The notes under the pieces were generated by a model. It saw only the letters and a list, made by a program, of their open reading frames with translations, was not told the origin of the DNA and did no database searches. A stretch of 64,000 bases of DNA, taken from NCBI RefSeq assembly GCF_048544455.1, contig NC_133537.1, positions 310,471,738 to 310,535,737 on the forward strand, in the 5' to 3' direction. Below are positions 22,039 through 32,657 of this stretch, piece after piece; the stretch's first letter is position 1; every line of letters starts with the position of its first letter. The translations under genes and the position numbers were made by a program. Origin of the DNA: Silene latifolia. Taxonomy: Eukaryota > Streptophyta > Magnoliopsida > Caryophyllales > Caryophyllaceae.

Positions 22039-23514
22039 CTAATCGCCACCGTCGTACTCGTCACCACTAGACTCATCCGACCCTAAGTCATCCTCCTCTT
22101 CCGCCTCAGCAGCAGCGGCAGTGGCTCTCCTGGAAGTGGAGGCAGCAGCAGTAGTAGTAGGAGGAGGTCTCCAGGCAGGCGGAGGGTACCCACCCACCGG
22201 GGGAACAAAGTAGGAAGGGTGAGTCCAGGCACCCTGTGGGAGCATCCCCGTCCGAGCTAACTCCTCGTAGACTGGGTACAGGGCCAAGGCCGTGTCAAGT
22301 CTGTGCTGGTCAAAGCTCCTGCACAAGTCACTCAACACACGTGACATCCCCCTTTGGTCCATGACCGGAGGGATAACAGTAGGTGGGGGAGGACGAAAAG
22401 TGGTCGGGTAGCCGGTGGGAGCAGGAGTGGAGGAAGAGGGTGTCTGTGAAGAGGAGGCACGAGCTCTCCTCGAAGTGCTAGCAGTAGTGGTGCCCGCCCT
22501 AATAGGGAGCCTGTAACTAGACAAGGGCAGGCGAGCTGCCCCCGAAACAATAGTGAGGGGCAGGATAGGAGGGTAGCCTAGGACAGGGATGGGGTCGCAG
22601 ATGAAAGAATCAATCTTCCACCGACTCCTACTATCGATCCACTTCACGGACTGCGCGTAGGCGAGATCCATGAAGCGTAGGTCAGGGTCTATAGGGGCCT
22701 CCTCTCGAGGAAAAAGTAGAACAAGACGGTTGGCGATACGCGTCACCAACCCGCCACAAGCAACAGTGGCTAGGGTGCCCTCACTTACAGTCTGAAGGTG
22801 AGCGGCAGTCAAATAAGCGATGTTATAGATACGGGCTGTCCGACGTTCAATGTTCAGATAGCCCACTAAAATCGACAATTCAATAGTATTCACATTATTC
22901 GACTCCTTACGGCCGAAAATGGTATTACCTATTAGCCGTAGAAAATAACGAAGAGGGGGTAAGTGGACGGAAGTGCCCGTCCTCTTAGGCCCGTAAAAGT
23001 CACTAATACATGACCACATGACTCGATGAACATCAGAAGTTTCCGAGGTTCTACCCTCGAAATAAAGACCCAAAAATCCAGCAAAGTCGGCTAATGTCTG
23101 GGAGTAGTTGACATTGAATAGCCAAAAAGAGATGCAAGCACTAGTATTATTATCCTCGAAAGAGGCCGAGTCAAAAGCATAAGACGAAAAGAACTCGAGG
23201 GTCAAAATGTAATACGTGAACTCAGCCATGTCCACAAGACCCGTCATTCCTGTCCCATTTAGCAGGGACACAACAGACTCATAACAGCCTAATTTCTCTA
23301 CTGTAGGTTTGTGAAGAAATCGGGTGGCTGTAACTTTCATTCTCGCAACAAAAAGAGCGAACTTGGCTCGCTGAGTAGAGTTGGAAAAAATAACCTGCGG
23401 ATAGTTAGGTAGGCTATCCGTAGTAGCCTCAATCATCAGTGGCGGACCTCGTGGCCGCTTTGCAGCTCCCTGGCTGGACTGCCCTTCAAACATATGCTCC
23501 TTTCCTTTTGACAT
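22039..23514 (-). CDS. Athila ORF1-like protein (retrotransposon-encoded, 3' of pol)
   Basis: An intact frame of about 491 aa if started at the MSKGKEHMF methionine; an upstream in-frame ATG would add 14 residues. It resembles the Athila ORF-1 family, with an N-terminal basic stretch, a central alpha-helical region containing TYYILTLEFFSSY, then FLGLYFEGRTSE and LRLIGNTIFGRKESNN. A Ser/Thr/Pro-rich part follows, ending in a strongly acidic tail (EEEDDLGSDESS). In Athila elements an ORF at this place has been called env-like. I see no signal peptide or convincing transmembrane segment, so an envelope role is not supported. It is transcribed in the same direction as pol, about 1 kb downstream. 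Function unknown. Confidence 0.75.
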   Translation of the reverse strand: MSKGKEHMFEGQSSQGAAKRPRGPPLMIEATTDSLPNYPQVIFSNSTQRAKFALFVARMKVTATRFLHKPTVEKLGCYESVVSLLNGTGMTGLVDMAEFTYYILTLEFFSSYAFDSASFEDNNTSACISFWLFNVNYSQTLADFAGFLGLYFEGRTSETSDVHRVMWSCISDFYGPKRTGTSVHLPPLRYFLRLIGNTIFGRKESNNVNTIELSILVGYLNIERRTARIYNIAYLTAAHLQTVSEGTLATVACGGLVTRIANRLVLLFPREEAPIDPDLRFMDLAYAQSVKWIDSRSRWKIDSFICDPIPVLGYPPILPLTIVSGAARLPLSSYRLPIRAGTTTASTSRRARASSSQTPSSSTPAPTGYPTTFRPPPPTVIPPVMDQRGMSRVLSDLCRSFDQHRLDTALALYPVYEELARTGMLPQGAWTHPSYFVPPVGGYPPPAWRPPPTTTAAASTSRRATAAAAEAEEEDDLGSDESSGDEYDGGD

Positions 23515-24544
23515 TGTTATTTCCTGCAAACAACACATTAGCAACATGCTTCCCACAACAATGACAATTTATTAAAACCCGACACAAAATCAGAAATTGA
23601 AAACGGAATTAGGGTTTCGACAATTTGGGGGAAACGGCATTAAACACTTCCTAGTTGCTAATTTGTTTCGAAAATCATGGGGAAAAGGGTAGAGCAAGCA
23701 ATTAAAGCATAAAACGACAAGAAATCGGTCCCCAAAACCGATTATCCCAAATCGATTTTTTTTCATCTCAAAGGAATAATGCTCGAAAATTTGGCATGAA
23801 ACTTCAGTAAAATCGAAAATAAAGCATGGAAATGAGATTAGAGACATACCTTGAAGATTTAAGCAAGAAAAATCGAGATGAAGGGATGGATTAGGAAGGA
23901 AATCGCGAAAAAGGAGAAGAAATAGGGTTTGCTTTTGAGTTCCTGAGTTTGTGAAAGTGTAAGAATGAATGAATGAGAAAAGATAGAAAGACTCCCTTAT
24001 TAACATGCAATCTGGACTCGCGCTGTGGTCGATCGACCACCTGACACGGTCGATCGACCAGTCTTCCCCTTTAACAGCTTCTGGACTTTTCTCTTCAGTC
24101 GATCGACTGAGTAACACGGTCGATCGACTACAAACGCTGGCAATTAAACTCAAAATCGTCAAAAACTCAAATTGCCACTTCAATTTCCCGTTCTTCTCGC
24201 ATGAACATTCAGTAAATCATCCTACGCACATTGCATAAAATAAATTCTTGCAAAAATTCTCAAAGGCGCACATTTTTTCAAACCAAGAAAGTGCTAATTA
24301 AAAAGAAATAAATGAAGCTCTAAATGCAAATTAAATGAAATAATAAAATAAAATTCCTAATTACAAATAATTACAACCCGGGTTGCCTCCCGGTTAGCGC
24401 TGGTTTAAGAGGTCCCGTACGACCTTTTTACCTCACTTTGCATCATCCGATAACGGGTCGAAGTACAATACCTCGACTTTCCCAACAAATTCATCTGATC
24501 CGTGATAATGCTTCACATATTGGCCATTAACTTTGAACCTTTTC
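23515..24544 (-). other. Spacer between Athila integrase and the 3' ORF
   Basis: This kilobase contains two TCGATCGA pairs (24029/24050 and 24099/24120, each 21 bp apart). A 197-codon ORF at 23590-24183 shows no domain, and part of it is just the palindrome repeats read as Arg-Ser-Thr and Ser-Ile-Asp-Arg. It probably acts as leader for the 3' ORF. AT-rich otherwise. Confidence 0.6.
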
Positions 24545-26938
24545 TCAGTGAGAGGTTTCCAATTCAATCGATCCGAATTTTGCAAACCGCTTTGTGACCG
24601 TATAGGGGCCGGTCCACCTGGATTTCAGCTTACCAGGAAATAAACGGATACGAGCATTAAAAAGGAGTACCTTATCGCCAATATGGAACTCGCGCTTGAT
24701 GATTCTCTTTTCGTGCCAGCGCTTTGTTTTCTCTTTATAAATCCTAGCATTATCATAGGCCAGCAGCCTAAATTCCTCCAGCTCATTCAGCTGTGTCATG
24801 CGTTTCTCAAGAGAGAGGTTAGGATCCAAATTCAAATCACAAATAGCCCACCAAGACTTACGCTCCAACTCAACAGGTAAATGACATGTCTTACCATAAA
24901 TCAATCGGTATGGTGACATCCTGATTGGCGTTTTAAACGCGGTTCTATAAGCCCATAAGACATCATCTAACTTAAGACTCCAATCTTTCCGTGATTTAGA
25001 AACAACTTTAGCTAAGACTTCTTTCAATTCTCTATTAGAAATCTCAACCTGACCACTAGTTTGGGGATGATACCCCAAACCTCTACGATGTTGGACACCG
25101 AATTTAGTCAATAAAGCACTAAGTTGTTTCTCTTTAAAATGCATTCCACCATCGCAAATGACAACCCGAGGGACACCAAAACGAGGGAAAATAATCTTTT
25201 TAAACAGTTTAATCACGGCTTTTGCATCGCAATGGGGAGTAGCGATAGCTTCCACCCATTTGGACACATAATCTACAGCTATGAGGATATATTTATTACC
25301 TTGTCTGCTCGGAAAAGGTCCTTGATAATCAATGCCCCAGACATCGAAAATCTCAACCTCAAGAATGCCTACCTGTGGCATCTCATGTCTCTTGGAAATA
25401 TTCCCCGATCTTTGACAAGCATCGCACTCAGCAACAAAATTGCGACTATCTGCATGCAAAGTTGGCCAATAGAAACCTGATTGGAGTACCTTTGCCACAG
25501 TCCGGGATGGACCATGGTGACCACCATAGGCAGAAGAGTGGCAAGCTTCTAGGATATCCTTCACCTCCCATTGAGGCACACATCTCCGGATAAGACCGTG
25601 TGCGCATTCCTTGAAAACATAAGGATCATCCCAAAAGTATTGTCTAGCATCATAAACGGACCGCTTCTTCTGCTGCCATGAAAGCTCGGGTGGTATCCTA
25701 CCTGTCACAACAAAGTTAGCAAAATCAGCAAACCACGGAGGTGGATAAGACCCTGAAGTAGTAATAGCTAACAGACTCTCATCAGGAAAAGAATCATTAA
25801 TAGGTAACGAATCCTCCCTTTCTGTCAGCTGCAGGCGAGATAAATGGTCAGCCACCACATTCTCTGCTCCTTTCTTATCTCTGATCTCCAGATCAAACTC
25901 CTGCAAAAGGAGTATCCACCTCAAAAGCCTCGGCTTCGCATCCTTCTTGAGAAAGAGAGTCTTCAGCGCTGCATGGTCAGTATAAACAGTAACCTTAGAA
26001 CCTAACAAATAAGACCGAAATTTGTCTAAGGCAAAAACTATAGCTAGAAACTCTTTCCCAGTGGTATAATAGTTGACTTGAGCCTCATCCAGAGTTCGGC
26101 TCGCATAGTATATGGCATTCAAAGCTTTATTCTTCTGCTGTCCCAAAACTGCACCGATCGCATAATCGCTGGCATCACACATAATCTCAAATGGGAGATC
26201 CGAATGAGGCGGCTAAATGATTGGTGCAGAAATTAGAGCCTCCTTCAACCTGTTAAAAGCTAAAAGGCACTCATCAGTAAACTCAAAGACAGCATCCTTA
26301 AGGAGCAATTGTGTAAGTGGTTTAGCAATTTTTGAAAAATCCTTAATGAAACGCCGATAGAAAACAGCGTGACCAAGGAAACTCCTCACTCCTTTAACAT
26401 TCACGGGAGGAGGCAATTGCTCAATCACCTGCACTTTTGCTTTGTCAACATGTATACCTTTATCGTAAAATCGATGCCCTAACACAACTCCTCATTGACC
26501 ATAAACCGACACTTTTCCCGATTTAAAACAAGATTAACATCAATACAACGCCGCATGACTTTATCAAGATTAGCTAAACAACGATCAAAGTCACTACCAT
26601 AAACTGAGAAATCATCCATAAATACCTCCATAATGTTCTCTATGTAATCAGAAAAAATCCCCATCATGCACCTACGAAAGGTATCTCGGGGCGTTACACA
26701 ATCCGAAAGGCATTGTGCGATATGCAAAAACGCCCTGTGGACAGGTAAAAGTGGTCTTACTCTGATCATCCGGATGAATAGAGATCTGAAAGAACCCTGA
26801 ATATCCGTCTAGAAAACAGAAAAATTTGTTAGAAGCAAGTCTTTCAGTCATTTGGTCAACAAAAGGGAGAGGGAAATGGTCTTTCTTGGTGGCGGCATTC
26901 AATTGTCTATAATCAATGCACATCCGCAACCCTGTCAC
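24545..26938 (-). pseudogene. pol: Athila pol: RT (frameshifted), RNase H and integrase
   Basis: RT is split: 26938-26672 has MCIDYRQLN and TMPFGLCNAP, 26769-26479 has the catalytic FMDDFSVYG, and 26485-26213 has the RT connection (VRSFLGHAVFYRRFI). RNase H and integrase are in one open 545-codon frame (26182-24545): [19 protein letters not shown], then the HHCC zinc finger (CDACQRSG), and the DDE core with D in [10 protein letters not shown] in ICDGGMHF and E in [12 protein letters not shown]-terminal GPY-type module ([10 protein letters not shown]) follows. At least three frame breaks fall between 26938 and 26182. Integrase looks catalytically complete, RT does not. Confidence 0.9.
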
Positions 26939-29198
26939 AACTCGTGAGCTCGTAGCTTTCCATTGAGGCTACCAATACACCTGGCTCCTCAGCATTCTCT
27001 GCTGTATTTCCTGCACACTCATCTGAACCAGTTAGATCAGCTAAGGGATCCTTGGCTAAGGATTCCCTCCAATTATAACTAACAGCCCTGTCAACAATAT
27101 CAATGGAATAACACGTATCATCGTCGGATTGATCGCCTTTACGAGCAAGACTGAACTCAATGGTGTCATCCCCTACCTCTAAGGTAATGATTCCGCGTTT
27201 GACATCTATCACAGCTCCAGCTGTATGTAAAAATGGTCTACCTAAAATAATAGGTATCTGACTGTCCTCTGCAATGTCCAAAACAACGAAATCGACAGGA
27301 ATAAAAAACTTACCCACTCGAATGGGTACATCCTCTAGAACTCCTATAGGTCTCTGAGTCGATCTATTTGCCATCTGAACGGTAATATCGGTCACCTTAA
27401 GTCTACCAATATTTAACCTTTCGCAAACAGAATACGGCATGACACTGACACTGGCCCCTAAATCACAAAGGGCCTTTCCAATTTCATGGTTACCTATAGT
27501 GCAAGGAATTGAAAAGCTACCCGGGTCCTTTAATTTGGGCGGTATATTAACTTGCGAAAGAGCATTGCATTCTTCCACGAAAGCAACATTACCATCATCA
27601 CGAAAATTTCTCTTACGATTTAAAATGTCTTTCATAAATTTAGCGTTAGAGGGTACCTGGGTAATTAGATCAGTGAAAGGAATCGTTACCTCGAGATTCT
27701 GGACCATCTCCAAAAACTTACCAAACTTGCGCTCCAGCTTAGTATTTTTTAAATGCTCCGGATACGGGATCGCAACACCGGCCGTAGGATCGTAACCTTT
27801 CCGCCGTAAGTTTAAAACCTCCGTCAAATCATCAATAAGGGTAGAATCATGCAAACTAGTTGACGGGTTTGCGTCCTGCACTGAAGACCCGGTCGATCGA
27901 CTGATAGGAGTGGTCGATCGACCAACCTGGCTGGGCGTGAATAGTTCCTGATCAGAATTAATTTCGTCAGGAGCTTCAGTCGATCGACTGATAGTGTGGG
28001 TCGATCGACTGCTTGTGCTGGGTGTGAATAGTTTCTGATCAGAAACTTTTTTATCTGACACCCCAGTCGATCGACTGCTGTTGTTGGTCGATCGACCAGC
28101 GGTACTGGCAATTGAGCTCGTTTTTGCACCAGAAATTAAACTAGCCTCATCATCATTTCCCGAGTCTCCTCTTGGCTTGTCGGGACCTTCATAAGAGAGG
28201 CCACTTCTGAGACTAATGGCATTAATCATTTCAATTGGCCCTTCACATTTGCTCGAAGAATTGGCTACTTGATTAGCCTCTATGTTCTCCAACTGCTTCA
28301 CAAAATTCTTTGAGGACTCAATCCCAGTTGCTTCTATATTCGCCACTTGAACCAAAAGAGTTTGGACCATTTCTCTCAATTTCGCGGTCTCATCTGAATT
28401 ATGGACAATTTCAACTCTTTCCTTGGAAGCTTCAGAGGCCTCGAGCTTCTCGAGACGGGCAGTAATAGAAGTAAAGAGTGTCACAACGGTACTCATTTCA
28501 TCACTTTGCTTTCGTGAATTTCCACGTGAACTCCCAAACTCAGCTCTATGGACCGCCATCTCCTCAATAGTGTTCCAACCTCTATTCTGACCGGTATTGT
28601 TTTGGAACCTACCATTCGAAGCTGCGTCCAGGATGACCTTGTAATCATCATATAAAGCATTGTAGAATAAGTTGCAAAGATACCACTGCTGGAAACCATG
28701 GTGAGGGACAGCTCGGACCAAACTTTTGAAACGTCCCCATGCCTCACAAAAGCCCTCATCAGCTCCTTGCTGGAACTTTGTAATTTTACTCCTCAAGGCA
28801 TCAGTCTTTGAAAGCGGGAAGTACTTCTTGTAGAAGGCTAATGCTAGAGACGTCCAATCTGTGACTCCAGCTGCTACCCTATCAAGGTAGCGGTACCAAT
28901 CTCACGCTGAATCCTTCAAGGAGTATAAGAACATCACCCCCTTTACTTCATCCTGAGTCACCCCAGCCGGTATAGGTATGGAACAGCAGTAGTCTGTGAA
29001 AATTTCCATATGCTTCAAGGGGTCCTCATCTGGCAGACCAGCAAACTGATTTCGCTCCACTAAATCGATATAAGAGGAACGAAATTCGAAGTTACCGGTA
29101 GTGGGGGTAGGTAACACGTGCCCCTTTGGAAGGTGGTGCTCCTTTGGCTGAAGATTATCATATATTGTAGCCATATTCGCAAAACTGAGAGTACTCAA
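26913..29198 (-). pseudogene. gag-pro: Athila gag and aspartic protease, one nonsense mutation
   Basis: The gag N-terminus (29198-28902) ends at a TGA inside ...KDSA-stop-DWYRYLD. The expected codon is CGA, so this looks like a CpG deamination. The frame then stays open through 28796-26913. Gag core (FYKKYFPLSKTDALR, GFCEAWGRFK) is followed by a linker that contains three TCGATCGA pairs and so reads as repeated RSTG/SRST motifs (28096-27890). Next comes the protease (LCDLGASVSVMP as active site, ILGRPFL as second loop). It runs to the pol frameshift at about 26930. Confidence 0.9.
27891..28096. repeat. Three in-frame TCGATCGA palindrome pairs inside Athila gag
   Basis: Cores start at 27893/27914, 27980/28001 and 28067/28088. 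Each pair is exactly 21 bp start to start and pairs are about 87 bp apart. 21 and 87 are multiples of 3, so the reading frame is kept and the palindromes encode a repeated Arg-Ser-Thr linker. Confidence 0.95.
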
Positions 29199-29335
29199 GC
29201 CTTCCTCTCAAAAACCTGTCTTCTAACTGTGCAAAAGCAAAACTAGAAGCAAAGGTAAGCAACGGCCTCAAGGAACCAAAGTTCCTTGTGACAAGAAAAA
29301 TAAACTAAAAATAAAGCAAACATAATTACACCGTC

Positions 29336-29354
29336 TCCCCGGCAACGGCGCCAA
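29336..29354 (-). other. Primer-binding site (tRNA-Asp type)
   Basis: The minus strand reads TTGGCGCCGTTGCCGGGGA, the classic Athila/Tat primer site, four bases from the LTR end. Confidence 0.95.
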
Positions 29355-29358
29355 AATT

Positions 29359-30653
29359 TAATACCGTCGTTTTGTATCAAAATTAAATTTATAATTCCAA
29401 ACTAAAACTATAGCTAGTGATAGTAAGGGTCGAACCACAGAGACACAAGATTAATTTTGTTTGCTATTTCCAGTCTATAAAAGTAACAATTAAATGGGGG
29501 TTTTGAATTTGGTTGATTCTAATGACTAATTGCTAAATATGAAATTTCTCAACAAGATAAAAGAGAGATCAGGAACTTCGGTTCACCATGGCTAAGGTCA
29601 GGTCAATAAGGTAGCAGAGGTCCTATAATACGGCCTCGGGGAAAATGAGCAGGCCTTTCGATCTATGCTCAAATTAACCTTACGGTCTTCTAATTCCCAA
29701 GAATTTCTCAAAGCTTTCGCTCAAAGGAAATTCGAATCTAATGATAATTTAAATTACTAATCTTTCAATCTAGTAAAAAGTTTTATCAAAAGACAACAAG
29801 ATCGATATGGAAGAATTCATGCTAACCAAATCATCCTAATTTACGCCATGGCTCACCTCGTTCCAAATCAATAAAATTAGCTATGCATAATTAAAACTAT
29901 AACAATTGCAAAATTAAAGACAAAGAACAAGATTGACATGATTGAAATGAATTGAAGACAAAGGACAAAAAATCAATTCTTTGAAATTAAATTGGTAACC
30001 AAAGGATTGAATTAACAAGAAATCAAAGAGGAAGGAAATTGCATAAAAGCTTACTAATTAAATGATGAATAAAGCAATCAAACTCGGGATTCGTCGTCCC
30101 TCTTTCTTGCCTCCAAACTGGATCTAAAACTGAGTTCTTCAATAATGAAAAAGCATAACCTAAAATTGTAGTTGCGTTCTACTGATAAGAGATACTAAAA
30201 GTTAATTACAAATTGGGCTTTTAAAAGTCTAACACGAAGAATTAAACGCAGCTCGCAGACTGGTCGATCGACCGGTCAGCATGGTCGATCGACTGGGCAA
30301 TTCAGAACAGTAGCTTCTGCTGAACTTCAACGGTCGATCGATCGTATAGCATGGTCGATCGATCGGGTCGAGCTGAGTGTGTAGTGGCTTCTTTCTCTCT
30401 TCAAATCAGCTCTTCACTCCAATGCACGCATCCCAAGGTGAGTGAATCCGAACTCCCTTCTTCCAAGTTTCCCTGAAGTTGCCTCCGGAGGACAGTTTAG
30501 GCTTGATTTAGCTCACTTCCACTCATTCCTACAATAAATCATAGAAAATGCAAAGTAAACCGTTTCGGGAGAAATAGTAGCTTTAAGCTAGCTAATATGC
30601 ATGGAAATACGTGCCAAAACTGCAAATAAAGTGTATAGAGTATGCACGTATCA
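29359..30653 (-). repeat. 5' LTR of the Athila-like element
   Basis: 1295 bp. The terminal dinucleotide next to the primer site is mutated (TAATACC instead of TGATACC on the plus strand). Two palindrome pairs lie at 30264/30285 and 30334/30355, each 21 bp apart. Confidence 0.93.
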
Positions 30654-32342
30654 GAGGTGATGGTTATGCGAATGGGAGAATGTGTAATGAGGGGCATACG
30701 AGTTTAGCTCAGGCGAGAGGTAACATTTATCATGTGGTAACTTACGTGATCAGGATTGACTAGTTGGATGTCATTACGGGTCTAATATGTATATAAATGT
30801 TTGTGTGAGGTTCTGACCTCACGAGAAGTGGTATGGTGTGATAGTTATAAAGTTGTTATCTGAATGTTCTGTAATATATGTTGGATACGGTAACCTAATG
30901 GAATGATGTTAAAAAGTGATAGTTTGGGTGATCTGGCATGGCTAGTTATACTTGTATGTGTATTCATGATATATGTTTATTCCGTGAAAAGGTATGGATG
31001 ATATTCATGAGGTTCTTATCTGTTTAATCTGTGTGATATGTTGTGTTGTAATCTATTAAAGCTGTTTTAAAGAAGTTTTCTATTCAAGGAAGTTGTAATG
31101 AATCAGTGTTTATGGGATTGTGTAAGTTGCAATGTCTATCGATGTAGTAGTGGTGCCTCGGGTAGTGATCCGGGCACGGTACTTCGTGTTGTGATGCGGG
31201 TATTTTCGCGCTGCGGTGCGGGTGTTGGTGGCGATGTTGCGATGCCGTCATCGGTTGTGGTTTAGTAGAAGTAATGATTATGGTACAAGTTTTGAAAAGT
31301 ACATACCAGTTATACATAGATTGTTGTATGTTTAATGTTGTTTCCTGCGAGTTTTGGTTTAGATAGATAGACAGTTATTTTGTTTATTGACGTTTCTTAC
31401 CAGTTTCTGCGTGGGAGTGAGGGTAGCGTATGATATGGAAGAGAGTTGTGTATGTTTATGTTGTTGTCATGTTATAGCGATATTCTGTTGATGGGACACA
31501 GTTGTGAGAGGTTGTTACACTAATTGTGATCTTGTTTTAGATGAGGCATTGGTAGTCATGGTGATGGCAAGTGAATTGTGGAACATGTGTTGTACTGATC
31601 TGAAAGTTGCAGATAGTTCATAATCTTTTATTGAGACAGTGAGTATAGGGTGTTGGGAATTAGTTTCATGTTAAGTTATGGATGAGTTTTGCGGTAATGA
31701 AAGAAAATAACTTGAGGATCTAGTGCGAGTGTGTGTAATAATTGTGGATCGTGAGTTATGAGTATGGAGATAGGTGCGTGTATAGAGGACTATGTCGTTT
31801 TGGCGGTAATAGGGAACAATTGGAGTATTGGTTATGCTAAGGATTTTGTGGTATTGGTTAGATGGAGTGCAGAATGAGTTGAGGTATGAGAACTATTTAA
31901 GTAATAGAGCCTTGGAAATAGGAATGGTTATAGGTGTGAGGTTATAGGCGGTTATCTTTGACATGTGGTGTTGATGAGGATAATGAGAAGATATAGCTAA
32001 TGATCTAGTATTAGTAAGTTACGATGACGTAACATTTATCTTAAGAGGAGTAGGATGCGGGCATGCGGCAAAGAGTGTTTGATGGTTGTACATGTTGTAG
32101 TATAAGTGGAGGTAGAGTGTTGGGGTAGCATAAAGAATGAATTTGTATATATTATGGTTGATATTGTTAAAAGGTCATGGTCGTGCTTGTAGTAGTATGA
32201 TGTCCAGGAGTGTGAGAATTCTTCGATAGTGTTGATAGTTGGGTGATGATGTATATGAGTTCGATAGTGTTGACAGTTGGATGATGATGTTTATGAGCGT
32301 GAGTAAACTTCGAGGACGAAGTTCCTTTTAAGGGTGGTAGAA
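30654..32342 (+). other. Decayed 3' region of an older plus-strand Ty3 element
   Basis: Continues 18917-18995 across the Athila insertion. The sequence is G/T-rich on the plus strand with no long frame and no recognisable integrase. Near the end it has ACTTCGAGGACGAAGTTCC and a purine tract (TTTTAAGGGTGGTAGAA), the usual sequence between chromovirus integrase and the 3' LTR. Coding content has been lost or diverged beyond what I can read. Confidence 0.55.
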
Positions 32343-32657
32343 TGTAACATTCTATTTGAGGTTATGAGTGCCTTGATATTGGTTTTTCTAGTGGATAATA
32401 TGTTAATGAAACGGATCTAGTGACGTTTATGGATGGTATTCGATAGTTTATGAAGTTCAAATCGAGAGGCTATAATGTAGTTGGTTGATACGATATCGAG
32501 AGCCCTTTTGTGGAGGTAGGTTGTTCGTTTTTAGTTGGTATGAGTTGTGGGTCGGGTTTTGTTTTGAGTCTCTGTTGCGTCATGGTCGAGTAGGTATGTC
32601 TTGTTTTTGTCTATGGGTTGAACTTTAGGGACGAAGTTCTTTTTAAGGAGGGAAGAC
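32343..32657 (+). repeat. Partial LTR start and a second polypurine tract
   Basis: TGTAACATTC at 32343 directly follows a polypurine tract and looks like an LTR start, but only ~260 bp follow. A second integrase-end signature (ACTTTAGGGACGAAGTTC) and polypurine tract (AAGGAGGGAAGAC, 32645-32657) then precede the LTR at 32658. This indicates two related elements overlapped or recombined. Confidence 0.5.

Larger units (their letters stand above)
18996..30653 (-). mobile_element. Athila-like Ty3 retrotransposon (target duplication GAGGT)
   Basis: An 11,658-bp element flanked by GAGGT at 18991-18995 and 30654-30658. In minus order: 5' LTR (30653-29359), tRNA-Asp primer site, gag, protease, RT, RNase H, integrase, a long 3' region holding the Athila ORF1-like gene, a polypurine tract, and a 3' LTR (20284-18996). 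Gag carries a nonsense codon and RT has frameshifts, but RNase H-integrase and the 3' ORF remain open. It carries ten pairs of TCGATCGA palindromes. The target site lies in the 3' region of an older plus-strand Ty3 element. Confidence 0.95.

Noticed and set aside
22039-23514. Calling the Athila 3' ORF an envelope gene
   Set aside because: No signal peptide, transmembrane segment or cysteine pattern was seen. Position alone is not enough.
23590-24183. 197-codon ORF upstream of the Athila 3' gene
   Set aside because: No domain. Part of it is the TCGATCGA repeats in translation and the rest is AT-rich low-complexity sequence.
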